Shown: one piece after another, positions 16,503 through 25,520 of the stretch
Position numbering within the stretch: the first letter of the stretch is position 1
Layout of the letters: each line of letters starts with the position of its first letter
Assembly: GCF_000298215.1 (NCBI RefSeq)
Contig: NZ_BAHD01000067.1
Span: 1-37,297 of the forward strand
Direction of reading: 5' to 3'
Length of the DNA stretch: 37,297 nt
Origin: Kineosphaera limosa NBRC 100340
Lineage (GTDB): Bacteria; Actinomycetota; Actinomycetes; Actinomycetales; Dermatophilaceae
Program-made: the position numbers and the translations under genes
The notes under the pieces: model-generated
Told to the model about the DNA's origin: nothing
The model's database searches: none
What the model saw: only the letters and a program-made list of their open reading frames with translations

Positions 16503-17230
16503 GCGCAACCTTGGCTATCGAGGACGCGCACGTCGCCCTGAGCGGTCATCCCGTACTTCGGGGGTTCACCCTCGAACTGGTTCCGGGCCAGGTGCGGGCG
16601 CTCATCGGGCTCAACGGCGCGGGCAAGACCACGGCATTGCGGGTGGCCCTCGGCATGCTCGCACCCGACGCCGGACGAGTGTTCTTGCACGGGCAGGACA
16701 TCCGGTGGGGGCCGAGGCGCGCGTGGCGAACGGTCGGACACCTGGTCGAAGTGCCGGCGACCTACCCGGAGCTGACTGCACGCGAGAACATCGCGGACAC
16801 GGCCCGCCTGCACGGAGCGGATCCGCACGAGGCAGCCCGCCGCGCGCAGGGCCTGGCCGAAGCCCTCGGGATGGGCGACCGCCTCGACACCCGCGTCCAA
16901 CGCCTCTCGCTGGGCACCCGCCAGAAGATCGGCCTGATCAGCGCGCTCTCACACGAGCCCACGGTGGCGATCCTCGACGAACCGACCAACGGCCTCGACC
17001 CGCTCGCCATTGTCGCCTTCCGCAACGAGGTGCGCCGCCTGGCCGCCGCCGGTCGGTCGATCCTGCTGACCAGCCACCACTTCGACGAACTCGCGCGCAT
17101 CGCCGACCACGTCGACATCCTCCACCGCGGCCGCATCATCGACACGGTCACCCCGGACGGTCGGGATTTGGAGAAGGTCTTCTTCGACAGGGTCGTGGCG
17201 TCCGACCTGGCCGACCGGGAACTCGCATGA
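16499..17230 (+). CDS. ABC transporter ATP-binding protein
   Basis: ATPase subunit of an ABC-2-type exporter, 243 residues. Motifs in order: Walker A GLNGAGKTT, Q-loop region HLVEVPATYPELTARENI, signature LSLGTRQKIGL (LSLGT rather than LSGGQ), Walker B VAILDEPTNGLDP and switch His TSHHFDE. It resembles drug, bacteriocin or lantibiotic-immunity exporter ATPases of the CcmA group. The GTG start overlaps the TetR stop, and its stop overlaps the permease ATG (ATGA), so the three form one unit. The gene itself is intact, but both neighbours look damaged. The substrate is unknown. Confidence 0.9.
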   Translation: MSATLAIEDAHVALSGHPVLRGFTLELVPGQVRALIGLNGAGKTTALRVALGMLAPDAGRVFLHGQDIRWGPRRAWRTVGHLVEVPATYPELTARENIADTARLHGADPHEAARRAQGLAEALGMGDRLDTRVQRLSLGTRQKIGLISALSHEPTVAILDEPTNGLDPLAIVAFRNEVRRLAAAGRSILLTSHHFDELARIADHVDILHRGRIIDTVTPDGRDLEKVFFDRVVASDLADRELA

Positions 17231-17992
17231 CGATCACCCTCGACCCCGTCGTGCCCATCGAGTGCCGCAAGATCTGGCGGGCGGCGGGGAGTCGGATCGC
17301 AGCCCTCGCCGTCCTTGCCCTGGTGTCCGCCACATCTATCGGTGGATATGCCGCGGCCGTCCACCGTCCCGGCTCCGACCTGGGCCGCAAGGCCGCCGCG
17401 ATGATCGCCGGGCCGGGCTGGGACGGGTACGTCGGGCTGACAGCGCTCAGCCTGGGAGTCACGGTCCTGCTCAGCACCGGAATCGTCGTGGCCCGGATGG
17501 TGGGCCGTGAGTTCACCGACGGCACCGTGGTCGGCCTGTTCGCCATCCCGACCTCGCGGAGCAGCGTCGCGTTGGCCAAGATCTCCGCCTGCCTGTGCTG
17601 GGGGGTCGCGCTGGTCCTCGCCCAGAGCACCGTGTCGGCGCTCGGCGGGGTCGCGCTCGGACTCCCCCTCGCCGGCGCCCTCGGGTGTTGGCTCACCCTC
17701 GTCGCGACCGGGCTGAGCGTCGTCGTCAGCGCCGTGCCCGTGGCCTGGGTCGCCACCCGCTGGCGCGGCTACCTTCCGGGCATCGGGGCGACCCCTCGCC
17801 GTCGTCGTGGTCACCAATCTCGCGGCCGGGTTCGGGCTCGGCCGGTACCTGCCCTGGGCCGTCCCCGTCCTCTGGGCGACCCCCGGCTCGGATATCTCGG
17901 CCCTTGCGTTGTGCGCCCCTCTCGGCGTCGGCCTTCTCGGAGCGTGGGCGACCCATAGCTCGTGGACTCACCTCCAGCTTGGCCGACGCTGA
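17227..17992 (+). pseudogene. ABC-2-type permease with frameshift
   Basis: Membrane subunit partnering the ATPase. From the ATG at 17227 the frame encodes hydrophobic segments (AALAVLALVSATSIGGYAA, ALSLGVTVLLSTGIVVARMVG, and others) up to WRGYLPGIGAT, then turns into Arg-rich nonsense. The true continuation (LAVVVVTNLAAGFGLGRYLPW and onward) lies in another frame and resumes if one C is removed from the cccc run at 17792-17795. That reading restores 254 residues with six likely membrane segments ending at 17992. Either the gene is inactivated or the extra base is a sequencing error. Confidence 0.75.
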
Positions 17993-18127
17993 GCGGCGCC
18001 GCGGGTGTCGACTCGCGTCTACTCGCGTCGGCTCCACGGCCGCTGAGGCCAGTTCCGGTGCGACGGAATGCAACTCACGTACAAGACTTTTCTACGAACA
18101 TCTGTAGCCAACAGAGCCTCTGAACGG

Positions 18128-18133
18128 TAGGAT
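18128..18133 (+). promoter_or_regulatory. Possible -10 element for the HNH gene
   Basis: TAGGAT lies 44 bp upstream of the ATG at 18178 in an AT-richer stretch (18070-18135). A weak -35 candidate (tagcca, 18105-18110) is 17 bp upstream. Confidence 0.35.
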
Positions 18134-18483
18134 TAGCGCATCACGACGACAGGTTGATGTTACGTAAGGCGGTGGTCATGTCTGCTCTTTCTGGTGCGCC
18201 CGCGCACTGTGATGACGCGGTGACGGCTGCTGCTTTGAACGCCGACCCCTGCGCGGGGTCGCTCGGGATTCCCGTGACGGCTGAGATGCTCGACTACCTG
18301 CTCACCCACGGCCGGTGGCCTGATGTTGTGATCCGCGATGGGCAGCCGCAGCTGCTTGAGGAGTTCCTCGCCGGGTTGACCCCCGATACTGCGGGCGTCG
18401 AGCAGGCCGCCATTGTCGAGTCGGTCGAGTCGGCGAAGTCGGTCGAGTCGGCTCCAGCGGATCCCACCCCGTCCGACCCTGCC

Positions 18484-18528
18484 AGTGCCGATCCACCCAG
18501 TGCCGATCCACCCAGTGCCGATCCGATC
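18484..18528. repeat. 15-bp tandem repeat in DUF222/HNH gene
   Basis: Three copies of agtgccgatccaccc (the third diverging at its end) encode SADPP units in the N-terminal low-complexity region. Confidence 0.85.
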
Positions 18529-19952
18529 GCTGAGGCGGCGACCACCGCAGAGGTGGCTGACGGGCCGTCGGCGGCTGGCGTCGAGGTCAACGACGTTGAC
18601 GAGGGCCCTGCGGCGGACGCAGGGCCGCAGATCGGGTCGGGGATTCCCGAGGGGTTCGCGCTGACTGACGCGTCGGCGGAGTTGCAGGCGCTGCAGGGGC
18701 TGGCGACGCGGGTGGAGGTCCGGCGGTCGGAGCTGTTGGGGTGGATGGTCGATCGGCAGGTCGAGTCCGACCTGGAGCGGTGGAGGGCCGAGTGTGGGCA
18801 TGAGCGGGAGCCCAGCGCCGCCCGGCTGGAGGCCGTGACACGCGCCGCCCGGGCCTCGATCGTGGACACCGTCGTCACGGTGTGCGGCGGGCAACGCAGC
18901 CCCTGGGCCAACCGAGCGCGGGTCGCGACCGCCCCGACCCACCTGGCCCAGCTGATCGACCCGGCGATCGCCGACGGCTCGGTGACCGTGGACCAGGCCG
19001 CAAGTCTGCTGCGTGAATCCCGAGACCTGGGCCTCTCGCAGTATCGGCGGGCGCGGATGCTGCACGGCGTCATCAGCCACGCCCGCAGTTACCGCCGGGA
19101 GCGGGGGCTGCCGGTCTCCCAAGCACTGTTCCGCCGCCGCCTGCGCCGTGAGGCCGCGCGATGGGCCACGCCCGAGCAGCGGGTCGACGCCGTCCAGGCC
19201 AACCGGCACGTCGACCTACGCGGCGCCGACGACGGTCCGCGACCCTGCAGATCCACGGCCCCGAAGCCCGGCTCGTGGCCGCGATGACCCGCGTCGATGC
19301 GATCGCCCGCGCCGTCAAAGCCGGCGGTGACGCACGGACCCTGGCCCAGCTCCGCGCCGACACCGCCCTGGACCTGCTGACCTTCGGGCAACCCGCCGAC
19401 GGGGCGGCCACCAGCGTCGATCACCCCGGCGCGGGGGGCTGGCCTGCCGCGGTCGTCAACATCGTGGTCTCCGCCGCGTCGCTGCTCGGCGCGAACAACG
19501 AGCCGGGGCTGGTCGAGGACGTCGTCGTCGACGCGGCCACGATCCGGGACATGGCCCACGCCGCCGGGAGCGTGTGGCGGCGGATCGTGGCCGACCCCGT
19601 CACCGGCTACGCGATGAACACGGTCATCGACACCTACCGACCCACCGCGGACATGGCCCGCGCCGTCCGCGCCCGCGACGGACACTGCCGCGCCCCCGGC
19701 TGCGTCCACCCCGCCGCCCGGGCCGAGTTGGATCACGTCCACGAACGACGCGACGGCGGACCCACCAGCGGGAACAACCTGCAAGTTCAGTGCACGCGGC
19801 ACCACACCCGCAAAAGCAACCGGCACTGGTCGGCCACCCTCGACCCCGACGGCGTCGTCACCTGGCGACTCGCCGACGGCACCACCACACGCACCTACCC
19901 CATGGACTACCGCGACCTCGGCCTCCACACCATCGAACGCAGCAACCCCGGC

Positions 19953-20006
19953 AGCGACCCCCGCCCCGGCAGCGACCCCCGCCCGGGTCGCGACCCCCGC
20001 CCCGGT
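19953..20006. repeat. 18-bp tandem repeat in DUF222/HNH gene
   Basis: Three 18-bp copies (19953-19970, 19971-19988, 19989-20006, with a few changes) encode SDPRPG/RDPRPG units after the HNH domain. Confidence 0.85.
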
Positions 20007-20421
20007 AGCGAGGCCTTCGCCGACGGACTCGACGACGACGGCCCTGAAATTCCTGCGCCGTGGGGAGCCGACGACTCCGACCTCGTTGGCTCGGATGGGT
20101 TCTACGGCTGGCGCATCCCACCACCTCCCGACCAGGCAGGCAGCACCCAACCGGGCGATGGCATCCCGGCCGCGAAGGCCCGAACCAGCGAAGCAGGCCC
20201 CATCCCCGACGGGCCCCTCGAAGGCTTCCACGCCTCCCGGCACCGCGACGTCACCCAGGAGAACCAGCGCCTGCGCGCCGAGCACGACGGCCTGCGCGCA
20301 GAACGCGACGACCTCCGCACCCGCCTCACCGACCTCACCAGCCGCCTCGCGCCTGAACCCCCACCGTTCTGAGCCGCGCCCGGGTGCTGAGCCGCGCCTG
20401 GCCAGCGGGGGCAGCGCGCTC

Positions 20422-21402
20422 CTACCAGCGGGTCGGCAGGTGCGTCGGCAGGGAGCGGCGGGCGCCGTGGCGCTCGGGGGCGATGCCGAGCAGTTCCACG
20501 TAGCGCTGCACCCGGTAGCGGTGACCGACGTAGGGGCGCAACAACACGGCCAACTCCTCGTCGTCCACCGGCTCCCCCGTGAGGGCCACACCGATGTTCC
20601 GGGCCACGTGGTAGTCGCCGAAGCTCACCGCGTCCGCGTCCCCGAGCGCGATGTGGGCGACCTCCGCTGCCGTCCACACCCCGACCCCGGGCACCGCCAT
20701 GAGCCGCGCCCTGGCCTGCGCCGACGGCAGCCCCACGCAGCGCTCCAGGCTGCCGGCCACCCGCAGGGCACGCATCACGGTGTCCGACCGCTGCGAATCG
20801 ACACCCGCCCGCAGCCACTCCCACGACGGGATCAACGCCCACTCCCGCGCCGTCGGCGGCGCCATGAGCGGCCGCTCCCCCGCGACGCCCGGCCGGCCGG
20901 CTGGACCCGGCGCCGGCTGCCCGTACCGACGCACCAGCCGGCGGTAGGAGGTGAACGCCTCCGCACCAGTCACCCGTTGCTCGATGATCGAGGGCACCAG
21001 TGCCTCGATGACCAGTCCTGTGGCGGGCACCCGCACGCCCGGCCAGCGGTCGGTCGCCCGGCGCAGCACCTCGTGCTCCGGCACGAATCCCGACGGATCG
21101 TCCAGGCCGCCGCACATCGCCGGCAGCCGCTCCGGCGAGGCCGTCAGCCACTGCGCTCCCGGTCCCCACGCTCGCACCACCACCGGCTCGCCCGGGGCGG
21201 GCTGGGCCACTCGCATCGTCAGGGGCCCGGTCGGGGTCCCCCACGCCTTGATCACCACCCGGCCGCGGCGAGCGAACGTCGGGTCGCCGCCGCCTCGGCG
21301 CAACGCCGACCAGGTGGCGATCACGTCGACGTCACCAAGCCGCAGTGGTTCGACGTCGACGCACTCGGCAGACGCCGTCGCGTCGTGTTCGCCTGCGCTC
21401 AC
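20422..21402 (-). CDS. AlkA-like DNA-3-methyladenine glycosylase
   Basis: HhH-GPD superfamily base-excision glycosylase, 326 residues, removing alkylated purines. The N-terminal part resembles the AlkA-N fold; the C-terminal part has SIIEQRVTGAEAFTSYRRLVRRYG, the helix-hairpin-helix LMAVPGVGVWTAAEVAHIALGD and the catalytic Asp (about 263) in AVSFGDYHVARNIG. No iron-sulfur Cys cluster is present, which separates it from MutY/Nth. The GTG at 21402 is the most plausible start; the frame is open far upstream without similarity. It converges on the HNH gene and is divergent from the TIGR03089 gene. Confidence 0.88.
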   Translation of the reverse strand: MSAGEHDATASAECVDVEPLRLGDVDVIATWSALRRGGGDPTFARRGRVVIKAWGTPTGPLTMRVAQPAPGEPVVVRAWGPGAQWLTASPERLPAMCGGLDDPSGFVPEHEVLRRATDRWPGVRVPATGLVIEALVPSIIEQRVTGAEAFTSYRRLVRRYGQPAPGPAGRPGVAGERPLMAPPTAREWALIPSWEWLRAGVDSQRSDTVMRALRVAGSLERCVGLPSAQARARLMAVPGVGVWTAAEVAHIALGDADAVSFGDYHVARNIGVALTGEPVDDEELAVLLRPYVGHRYRVQRYVELLGIAPERHGARRSLPTHLPTRW

Positions 21403-21513
21403 CCCGCGACCATAAGCGCCCGCGCCGACAACGCCCACACGGCGCCGCGACCAGGCTGACAACACCGCGCGACCGGACTGCCAACCCGTAACCGCGCCAC
21501 CTACCCTGGGGCC

Positions 21514-22263
21514 ATGACGAGCGCGACGACGTTGCCGGAACTGCTCGAAACCCTCGCCTCCGGTCCCGCGGCCACCGCCCCTCGGCTGACGCACTACGAC
21601 GGGGCCGAACGCATCGAGCTGTCCGGCAAGGTGCTGAGCAACTGGGTCGCCAAGGCCGCCAACCTGCTGATCGAGGAGGCCGACGCAGCCCCCGGCACCA
21701 AGGTGCGCCTCGACCTGCCCGCCGGGCACTGGCGCGCCGCCTACTGGGCCCTGGCCACCTGGGCGGTCGGCGCGACCCTGTGCCTGCGCGGCTCGGGCCA
21801 GGAGGCCGACGTCGTCGTCACCGACTCTCCGCAGTCCCTCGGCCGTGACGCCCGGCCTCTCGTTGTCGGCGTCACCCTGCAGGCCCTCTCCCGCAGCTTT
21901 CCCGGAGCGCTCGACTCCGCGGCCCTCGACGAGGCCGCGATCCTGGCCACCTACGGCGACCACCTGGACGTCGACGAGGAACCCGACCCCGCCGACCCCG
22001 CCGTCATGGCAGGCGGGCAGGTCACCACCTTCGAAGACCTCGTCGGCGCGACCACAGCGCGACCCGAGCGGGTGCTGCTGCTCGCCCCGCACGACCAAGC
22101 CCTCGCCCTCCAGGCCGCCCTGACCGCCTGGTCCGGAGGCGGATCGGTCGTCGTGGTGCGCGCCCAGCCCGGCGCCCAGGGCTCCTCGGCCGTCGTCGAC
22201 GGCGCCGTCACCGAACGGCTCGTCGCCACCGAGCAGATCACCCGCATCGTCGCTGCCGACTGA
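21514..22263 (+). CDS. TIGR03089 family protein
   Basis: A 249-residue actinobacterial protein of unknown function that resembles the N-terminal part of acyl-adenylating (AMP-binding) enzymes: TLPELLETLASGPAATAPRLTHYDG, ERIELSGKVLSNWVAKAANLLIEE and AYWALATWAVGATLCL. The adenylate-forming core motif (TSGTTGxPK) is absent, so ligase activity is not expected. In other actinobacteria this gene lies near phosphomannomutase and cofDE genes, as here, though separated from them by the TetR-ABC-HNH block. It converges with the peptidoglycan-binding gene. Confidence 0.85.
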   Translation: MTSATTLPELLETLASGPAATAPRLTHYDGAERIELSGKVLSNWVAKAANLLIEEADAAPGTKVRLDLPAGHWRAAYWALATWAVGATLCLRGSGQEADVVVTDSPQSLGRDARPLVVGVTLQALSRSFPGALDSAALDEAAILATYGDHLDVDEEPDPADPAVMAGGQVTTFEDLVGATTARPERVLLLAPHDQALALQAALTAWSGGGSVVVVRAQPGAQGSSAVVDGAVTERLVATEQITRIVAAD

Positions 22264-22277
22264 GGCTACGCAGCCTC
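22262..22277. terminator. Hairpin between convergent genes
   Basis: GAGGCT (22262-22267), loop acgc, AGCCTC (22272-22277) overlaps the TIGR03089 stop codon and lies 15 bp from the end of the converging peptidoglycan-binding gene. It could serve both strands. Confidence 0.45.
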
Positions 22278-22291
22278 GCCTCCCGAGTGGC

Positions 22292-23899
22292 TTACCTCGG
22301 CGCCTGGGCGATGACGGCGCGCCAGGTCGTCGGGTCGACGATGCCGGTGGGCTGCAGGCCATAGCGTGCCTGCACCGTCATGACGGCGGACCGCGTCTGC
22401 GGGCCGAACTGCCCATCGGCGCGCAGCCGCAGCGCCTGCTGCAGCGACGTGACGGCCCGCCCCGTCTGACCCGGCCGCACCGTCGTCGACTGGTAGCCCA
22501 GCCACGGGAACTGCGCGAGCTCGAGCCGGTTCCACGTCTTGAGGTCCGTGCGGCCCGTCGCCGGCAGTCGCCAGGACCGCTGGAACGCCATCAGCGCCGT
22601 GCGGGTGCGGGCGTCGAACGTGCCCGTCGACTGGACCTTCAGCCCCTTCTGCACGACCCGCACCGGGGTGCCCTTGGCCCCGAGACCGAACCGCAGGTTC
22701 TTGTACGGCGTATACCGGTTCGTCACGGACGCCGGGAGACCCCGCGTGGGCGGCTGTGTCACGGTCGGCTCCGGCGCGCTGCCGGGGGGCGCGCTGCTGG
22801 GCGGCGTCGAGGTATTGGGAGTCGTCGTCGGCGTCGCGTTGACAGACGACGGCACCAGCCGCGCCCACGTCGCCTTGTCGAGCACGCCGGTGCGAGGTAG
22901 GCCCTCGTTGCCCTGGTAGGCCAGCACCGCCCGACGGGTGCCCATGCCGAAGTCGCCGTCGGCGGTGATGCCCAGCACCCGCTGCGCCACGGCGATCGAC
23001 GCGTGCTTCTGCCCCGGCTGGAACACCGGGTAGCTGGAGTTGGGGGCGGGCACCGTCGTCGGGCAGGAGCCGGTGCGCCGTCCCGTGTAGATCGGCGCGG
23101 GCGAGCTCGCGTACACCCGGCACGGTCCAAGGTCGGAGGCGGTGACGGCCGAGCCGGTCCACCACGAGGTGCGCTTCATCGCGCCGTCCCACGTCAGGGA
23201 CACGTGGATGTGGTCGGTGTGCGGGTTCGCACCGGTGTAGGTCTGCCAGCCCCGCTCCGGAGCGTAGGCGCGCCACATCTGCCGGTTCCAGATGAGGTAC
23301 ATCACGCCGAGCCGGCGGGCGTTCTCCCCGTTGTTGGCGCTCAGCCACTCGGTGGCGGCGTTGCCGACGGCCAGTTCGTCGGGCTTGGTCGAGTCCAGCA
23401 TCCAGTCGATCGCGCGGCCCTCCATGTGCTCGCTCTGGCTGGCGTTGCACAGGCGGGAGATGCCGGCGCGTCCGACGCCGTAGTTCGACACCATGAGCTC
23501 GCGGAACGCGACGGCACCAGGCTTGTCGACCGGATCGCAGGAGTTCTGCCCGATGTAGCTGGGCCGGGCATCGAGCATCGCCGGCAACGCGCGAGTCGCG
23601 ACCGGACCGGTGAGCGCGGCCACCCTCATCGCCGAGCGCGCGGCGGACAGCTGCCCGCCGGCCTGCGGCGCGGTCTTCTGCGCGGAGAACGAGGGCGAGT
23701 GCGAATGCGTCAGCCCCGCGGCCCGGTCGGCGGCGTCGGCCTGCCGCACGACGGCGCCGATGTCTCCCTCGTCCGGCATCGAGGATGGGGAGACGGTGTC
23801 GGCGGCCGCGCTGGGCGCCATCGCGACAGCCAGGGGGCCGAAGGCGGTGGCGGACGCGATCAACACGATTGCGGCGCGGCGGATTGCGCGGTTCGACAT
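22292..23899 (-). CDS. Secreted M15-like peptidase with three peptidoglycan-binding domains
   Basis: A 535-residue exported protein. A signal peptide (AAIVLIASATAFGPLAVAMA) ends near SAAADT. The middle domain carries SEHMEGRAIDWM and HTDHIHVSL, the His/Asp/His zinc-ligand pattern of M15 D,D- or L,D-carboxypeptidase folds, so it may trim peptidoglycan stem peptides. Three PG_binding_1 domains follow, ending in GVLDKATWARL, GRTDLKTWNRL and GIVDPTTWRAVI, separated by a Pro/Ser/Thr linker. The ATG at 23899 was chosen because the signal peptide starts there; the upstream frame is open but overlaps scoA antisense. Divergent from scoA. Confidence 0.88.
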   Translation of the reverse strand: MSNRAIRRAAIVLIASATAFGPLAVAMAPSAAADTVSPSSMPDEGDIGAVVRQADAADRAAGLTHSHSPSFSAQKTAPQAGGQLSAARSAMRVAALTGPVATRALPAMLDARPSYIGQNSCDPVDKPGAVAFRELMVSNYGVGRAGISRLCNASQSEHMEGRAIDWMLDSTKPDELAVGNAATEWLSANNGENARRLGVMYLIWNRQMWRAYAPERGWQTYTGANPHTDHIHVSLTWDGAMKRTSWWTGSAVTASDLGPCRVYASSPAPIYTGRRTGSCPTTVPAPNSSYPVFQPGQKHASIAVAQRVLGITADGDFGMGTRRAVLAYQGNEGLPRTGVLDKATWARLVPSSVNATPTTTPNTSTPPSSAPPGSAPEPTVTQPPTRGLPASVTNRYTPYKNLRFGLGAKGTPVRVVQKGLKVQSTGTFDARTRTALMAFQRSWRLPATGRTDLKTWNRLELAQFPWLGYQSTTVRPGQTGRAVTSLQQALRLRADGQFGPQTRSAVMTVQARYGLQPTGIVDPTTWRAVIAQAPR

Positions 23900-24046
23900 G
23901 CGGGGTACACCTCGTGGGACGACGGGGTGAAGCACCTCGCCCGCCACAGTGCGGGGACAGCGGCCGGTGTGCTCCGGGGACCGGTGCTCCCATCGGCAGC
24001 TACACCGCGTTCGTTGAGTCGCCGTACGCTTTCCTGACCAGTTCGT

Positions 24047-24058
24047 TAGAGTCCAAGC
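24047..24058 (+). promoter_or_regulatory. -10 element of a probable leaderless scoA promoter
   Basis: TAGAGT (24047-24052) ends 6 nt before the scoA ATG and no ribosome site precedes it, fitting transcription that starts at or next to the start codon. Confidence 0.5.
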
Positions 24059-24868
24059 ATGGACAAGGTCGTTGCTAGCGCCGCCGAAGCGGTCGCCGAT
24101 ATCGCAGACGGAGCGTCCCTCGCGGTGGGGGGCTTTGGGATCTGCGGGATCCCCAGCGTGCTCATCCAAGCCATCCACGAACGCGGTGTGAGTGACCTGA
24201 CGGTCGCCTCGAACAACTGCGGGATCGATGACTGGGGCTTGGGGATTCTGCTCGCTGACCAGCGGATCTCGAAGATGATCGCCAGCTACGTCGGCGAGAA
24301 CAAAGAGTTCGCCCGCCAGTACCTCGGCGGTGAGTTGGAGGTGCACCTCACCCCGCAGGGCACCCTCGCCGAGAAGATGCGCGCCGGGGGCGCGGGCCTC
24401 GGCGGCTTCTACACCCTCACCGGCTCCGGCACCCAGATCGCCGAAGGCGGCCTGCCGCTGAAGTACGACAGCGAAGGCAATATCGCCAAGGCCTCGGAGG
24501 CCAAGCCGACCCGCACCTTCACCGTCGACGGCGAGGAGAAGGAGTTCGTCCTCGAGGAGGCGCTGCGCTGCGACTTCGGTGTCGTGCGCGCCTGGAAGGG
24601 CGACCGGCACGGCAACCTCGTGTTCCGCCAGGCCGCCCGCAACTTCAACCCGCCCGCCGCGATGTGCGGCAAGGTGACGATCGCGGAGGTCGAGCACCTC
24701 TTCGACCCCGGCGAGATCGACCCCGACGAGGTTCACCTCCCCGGCATCTTCGTGCAGCGTGTGGTGCCGCTGACGCCCGAGCAGGCGCACGACAAGCGCA
24801 TCGAACGGCGCACCGTGCGCCCGGCCGAAGATGCGCGCCACGACGAAGTCAAGTTCTCGGCGAAGTGA
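24059..24868 (+). CDS. scoA: Succinyl-CoA:3-ketoacid CoA-transferase subunit A
   Basis: Alpha subunit of SCOT-type CoA-transferase, which moves CoA between succinyl-CoA and acetoacetate or related 3-keto acids. The 269 residues show the CoA-binding Gly-rich [51 protein letters not shown] and [10 protein letters not shown], all standard. The catalytic Glu is on subunit B, encoded 13 bp downstream. The gene is probably leaderless. The pair supports ketone-body or branched-chain degradation; the exact acceptor cannot be read from sequence. Confidence 0.95.
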   Translation: MDKVVASAAEAVADIADGASLAVGGFGICGIPSVLIQAIHERGVSDLTVASNNCGIDDWGLGILLADQRISKMIASYVGENKEFARQYLGGELEVHLTPQGTLAEKMRAGGAGLGGFYTLTGSGTQIAEGGLPLKYDSEGNIAKASEAKPTRTFTVDGEEKEFVLEEALRCDFGVVRAWKGDRHGNLVFRQAARNFNPPAAMCGKVTIAEVEHLFDPGEIDPDEVHLPGIFVQRVVPLTPEQAHDKRIERRTVRPAEDARHDEVKFSAK

Positions 24869-24881
24869 GGGATGGTCTGAC

Positions 24882-25520
24882 ATGGCACTGACACGCGAGC
24901 AGATGGCCGCGCGCGCGGCAACCGAGCTCAAGGACGGCGACTACGTCAACCTCGGCATCGGTCTGCCGACGCTCGTCCCCAACTACGTTCCCGACGACGT
25001 CGAGCTGGTCCTGCAGTCCGAGAACGGCATCCTGGGCGTCGGCGCCTACCCCATCGAGGGCGACGAGGACGCCGACCTCATCAACGCCGGCAAGGAAACC
25101 GTGACGGTCCGCCGCGGCGCGAGCTTCTTCGACTCGGCCACGAGCTTCGGCATGATCCGCTCCGGCAAGGTTGACGCCGCAATCCTCGGGGCGATGCAGG
25201 TGAGCCAGAACGGCGACATCGCCAACTGGATGATCCCCGGCAAGATGGTCAAGGGCATGGGCGGCGCGATGGACCTCGTGCACGGCGCCCGCAAGGTCAT
25301 CGTGCTCATGGAGCACGTCGCCAAGAACGGTGACCACAAGCTGCTCGGCGAGTGCGAGTTGCCGCTGACCGGCAAGGGTGTGGTGCAGCGCATCATCACC
25401 GACCTGGCCGTCATCGACGTCACCGACGACGGTTTCGTGCTGCGCGAGCTGGCCGAGGGCGTCACCGAGGACGAGGTCCGCGAGAAGACCGGCGCCCCGC
25501 TGAAGGTGGCGTTGGCTTAG
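24882..25520 (+). CDS. scoB: Succinyl-CoA:3-ketoacid CoA-transferase subunit B
   Basis: Beta subunit of the SCOT-type enzyme, 212 residues. The catalytic Glu is E47 in [25 protein letters not shown] at the start and [19 protein letters not shown] later are family signatures. The ATG at 24882 follows a GAGGG site and lies 13 nt after scoA, so the two are co-expressed. The stop codon overlaps that of the converging SpoIID-like gene (shared bases 25518-25519). Confidence 0.95.
   Translation: MALTREQMAARAATELKDGDYVNLGIGLPTLVPNYVPDDVELVLQSENGILGVGAYPIEGDEDADLINAGKETVTVRRGASFFDSATSFGMIRSGKVDAAILGAMQVSQNGDIANWMIPGKMVKGMGGAMDLVHGARKVIVLMEHVAKNGDHKLLGECELPLTGKGVVQRIITDLAVIDVTDDGFVLRELAEGVTEDEVREKTGAPLKVALA

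Larger units (their letters stand above)
18178..20372 (+). pseudogene. DUF222 / HNH endonuclease (13E12 type), frameshifted
   Basis: Restored, this is a 731-residue protein of the DUF222-HNH (REP13E12-like) family common in actinobacteria. The first frame gives a low-complexity acidic N-terminus, then DUF222 (SPWANRARVATAPTHLAQLIDP, RRLRREAARWATPEQR). Near 19234-19236 one base appears lost: the frame continues as ATLQIHGPEARLVAAMTRVD elsewhere. The second part holds the HNH nuclease: CRAPGC, AELDHVHERRDGGPTSGNNL and CTRHHTRK, all catalytic residues present. The C-terminus has RPGSD repeats and a coiled coil (ENQRLRAEHDGLRAERDDLR). The ATG at 18178 has AAGGCGG upstream. Function of the family is unclear; a mobile or homing role is suspected. 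Confidence 0.8.

Noticed and set aside
17792-17795. Programmed ribosomal frameshift in the permease
   Set aside because: The cccc run has no recognisable slippery heptamer or downstream stimulator, and the neighbouring TetR gene is damaged too, so mutation or sequence error is simpler.
23900-24931. N-terminal extension of the peptidoglycan-binding protein through the scoA region
   Set aside because: A signal peptide begins exactly at 23899 and the extension is antisense to scoA.
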